Source: a virus
IMG/VR virus record: IMGVR_UViG_3300020156_000060
Location: 1-38,316 of that record
Direction: 5' to 3' (one strand)
DNA: 38,316 bases
The position numbers and the translations under genes were made by a program. Within the stretch, counting starts at the first letter, position 1, and each line of letters opens with the position of its first letter. Positions 37,344 to 38,316 of the stretch are shown here, piece by piece. A model generated the notes under the pieces. That model was not told the origin of the DNA, made no database searches, and saw only the letters and a list, made by a program, of their open reading frames with translations.

Positions 37344-37948
37344 TCGCCGTCGACACCGAGACCGGCGGACTCGACGCCCGCCTGCACCCGCTCCTCAGCA
37401 TCACCCTGGTCGAGCTCGACGAGGACCTGGCGCCGAAGCGCACGCTGGACCTCTACATCAAGCCCTACCCCGATAAGGAGATCACGCCGGACGCGGCGCG
37501 CATCAACGGCTACACGCCGGAGCGCTGGGCCGAGAAGGGCGCGGTGAACCTGTACGCCGCCATGAGCGAGATCGCGCGGTGGATGCCGCGCAACTCCGAG
37601 GCCCTGGCCCACAACGCCGGTTTCGACAAGGCCTTCGTCGACGAGGCCGAGCGGTTGAGCGGCACGCGCACCTGGCTCCATCCGCGCTGGCGCTGCTCGA
37701 TGGTCACCTTCCTGGCCGTCAACGACGCGCTGCGCCTCGGCGCGCCGAACGCTCGCCTCGAGACGCTGGCGACGATGTCCGGCCACTGGGCACCGGACCG
37801 CGTGCGCGGCGCCCACGCCTCGCTCGACGACGCCCTGGCCTGCGCGGCCGGCTACCGCTGGTTGCTCGACTGCATCCGCCGCGGCGCCGACCGCGTCACC
37901 ACGCCGGCGGCCGAGCCGAAGCAGCAGCAGATCGGCGGTGTGGCTTGA
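37334..37948 (+). CDS. DnaQ-like 3'-5' exonuclease (DEDDh)
   Basis: A 204-residue protein. AVDTETGGLD near residues 5-14 gives motif I (DxE), AHNAGFDKAFVDE near 92-104 gives motif II Asp, and RGAHASLDDALACA near 158-171 gives the His and Asp of motif III. This is a proofreading-type exonuclease domain standing alone. Next to ERF it probably makes single strands for annealing, or trims nucleic acids. The Gln-rich tail (EPKQQQIGGVA) is flexible. Confidence 0.88.
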   Translation: MPLIAVDTETGGLDARLHPLLSITLVELDEDLAPKRTLDLYIKPYPDKEITPDAARINGYTPERWAEKGAVNLYAAMSEIARWMPRNSEALAHNAGFDKAFVDEAERLSGTRTWLHPRWRCSMVTFLAVNDALRLGAPNARLETLATMSGHWAPDRVRGAHASLDDALACAAGYRWLLDCIRRGADRVTTPAAEPKQQQIGGVA

Positions 37949-38241
37949 GTTCCGACAGCCCGTTCGGCGCGATGATGGCGGCCGCCTGGGAGGCGAAGGG
38001 CTGGACGCAGGCCGAGTTCTGCCGGCGTATCGGCAAGCCCGCTGGCTGGGTGCAGCAGATCCGCCAGGGGAAGAAGACCCCGCCGCTCGACCTGGTCGAG
38101 ATCTGGGGCGGGGCGCTCGGCCTGAGCGGCCAGCAGCTGGCGCTCTTCGTCGACCTCGCGGCCGCGATGCACGTGCCCGAGGAGGCCAGGCACCGGTTCA
38201 TCCGCATGGCGCGCGAGCAGGGGAAGGCGGGGGTGCGCTGA
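37945..38241 (+). CDS. XRE-type DNA-binding protein
   Basis: A 98-residue protein starting at TTG 37945 in a TTGA overlap. AAAWEAKGWTQAEFCRRIGK, PAGWVQQIRQGKKTPPLDLV and EIWGGALGLSGQQLALFVDL form an XRE-type helix-turn-helix with extra helices. The form resembles phage regulators and lies in the replication/recombination operon rather than at a divergent switch. Confidence 0.7.
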   Translation: MSSDSPFGAMMAAAWEAKGWTQAEFCRRIGKPAGWVQQIRQGKKTPPLDLVEIWGGALGLSGQQLALFVDLAAAMHVPEEARHRFIRMAREQGKAGVR

Positions 38242-38316
38242 TGGACCCGCGCCAGTTGACCCTCGACGAGGCCATCGCACCACGCGACCCGAATGTGACG
38301 GCCGAGGAGGCGCCGC
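38241..38316 (+). CDS. 5' end of a gene cut by the window edge
   Basis: ATG 38241 overlaps the previous stop (TGATG). The frame MDPRQLTLDEAIAPRDPNVT continues to the window edge with 25 complete codons. The rest is unseen. By position it should be the next gene of the recombination/replication operon. Confidence 0.5.
   Translation, partial: MDPRQLTLDEAIAPRDPNVTAEEAP

Noticed and set aside
1-38316. The window as a closed circle
   Set aside because: Joining the last base to the first gives no continuous recognisable protein on either strand, and there is no terminal repeat, so the window is treated as a fragment.

Overview
The window is a high-GC, tightly packed temperate phage genome with podovirus (short-tailed, T7-like) morphogenesis genes. 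It is most probably one large piece of an almost complete genome: genes run off both ends. Small genes are chained by stop/start overlaps (ATGA, GTGA, TGATG), and there are no insertion sequences, CRISPR arrays or rRNA genes. The head genes appear in the order known from Bordetella phage BPP-1: portal, Bbp19-like, scaffold, coat, Bbp16-like cement. Two lipoproteins, one of them nested in another lysis gene like an Rz1 spanin, point to a Gram-negative host. The host cannot be named. No reverse transcriptase or diversity-generating retroelement is visible.

Layout. Positions 1-174 hold a divergent control region with two 16-bp operator-like palindromes. Positions 175-3785 hold a rightward string of small early accessory genes, including a DUF3850 protein and small zinc-ribbon proteins, with GC-rich hairpin repeats scattered in them. 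Positions 3828-7348 carry the packaging genes. Here the small and large terminase genes are separated by eight or nine small genes. Positions 7348-8538 hold small DNA-binding-like genes and one leftward gene. Positions 8630-27447 hold the virion genes: acetyltransferase, portal, scaffold, coat, cement, tail tubular proteins A and B, internal virion proteins and a 2325-residue polyvalent ejection protein with ADP-ribosyltransferase and zincin-like regions. Positions 27529-29892 encode a tailspike, and 29900-30757 a holin/spanin-type lysis cassette with no recognisable endolysin.

Positions 30760-31792 form a divergent CI/Cro-type switch whose repressor has a LexA-like domain that seems to lack its catalytic residues. 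A leftward lipoprotein and membrane protein pair follows at 31717-32534. Positions 32654-33919 hold a promoter, an attP-like site carrying the 3' part of a tRNA-Thr-like sequence, and a tyrosine recombinase. Positions 34337-35355 form a second divergent repressor/Cro-type switch with its own operators, a terminator hairpin and a short leader ORF. Positions 35665-38316 hold recombination genes (an ERF annealing protein and a DnaQ-like exonuclease) and further small regulators.

The attP-like site and integrase lie inside the sequence with phage genes on both sides. This fits an excised or virion form rather than an integrated prophage. The most interesting unexplained signals are a conserved 21-bp motif upstream of three late modules, the presence of two independent switches, the leader ORF/attenuator in the second switch, and a possible CTG start at 8048. 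All product names come from reading the translations and recalling families. No database search was run.
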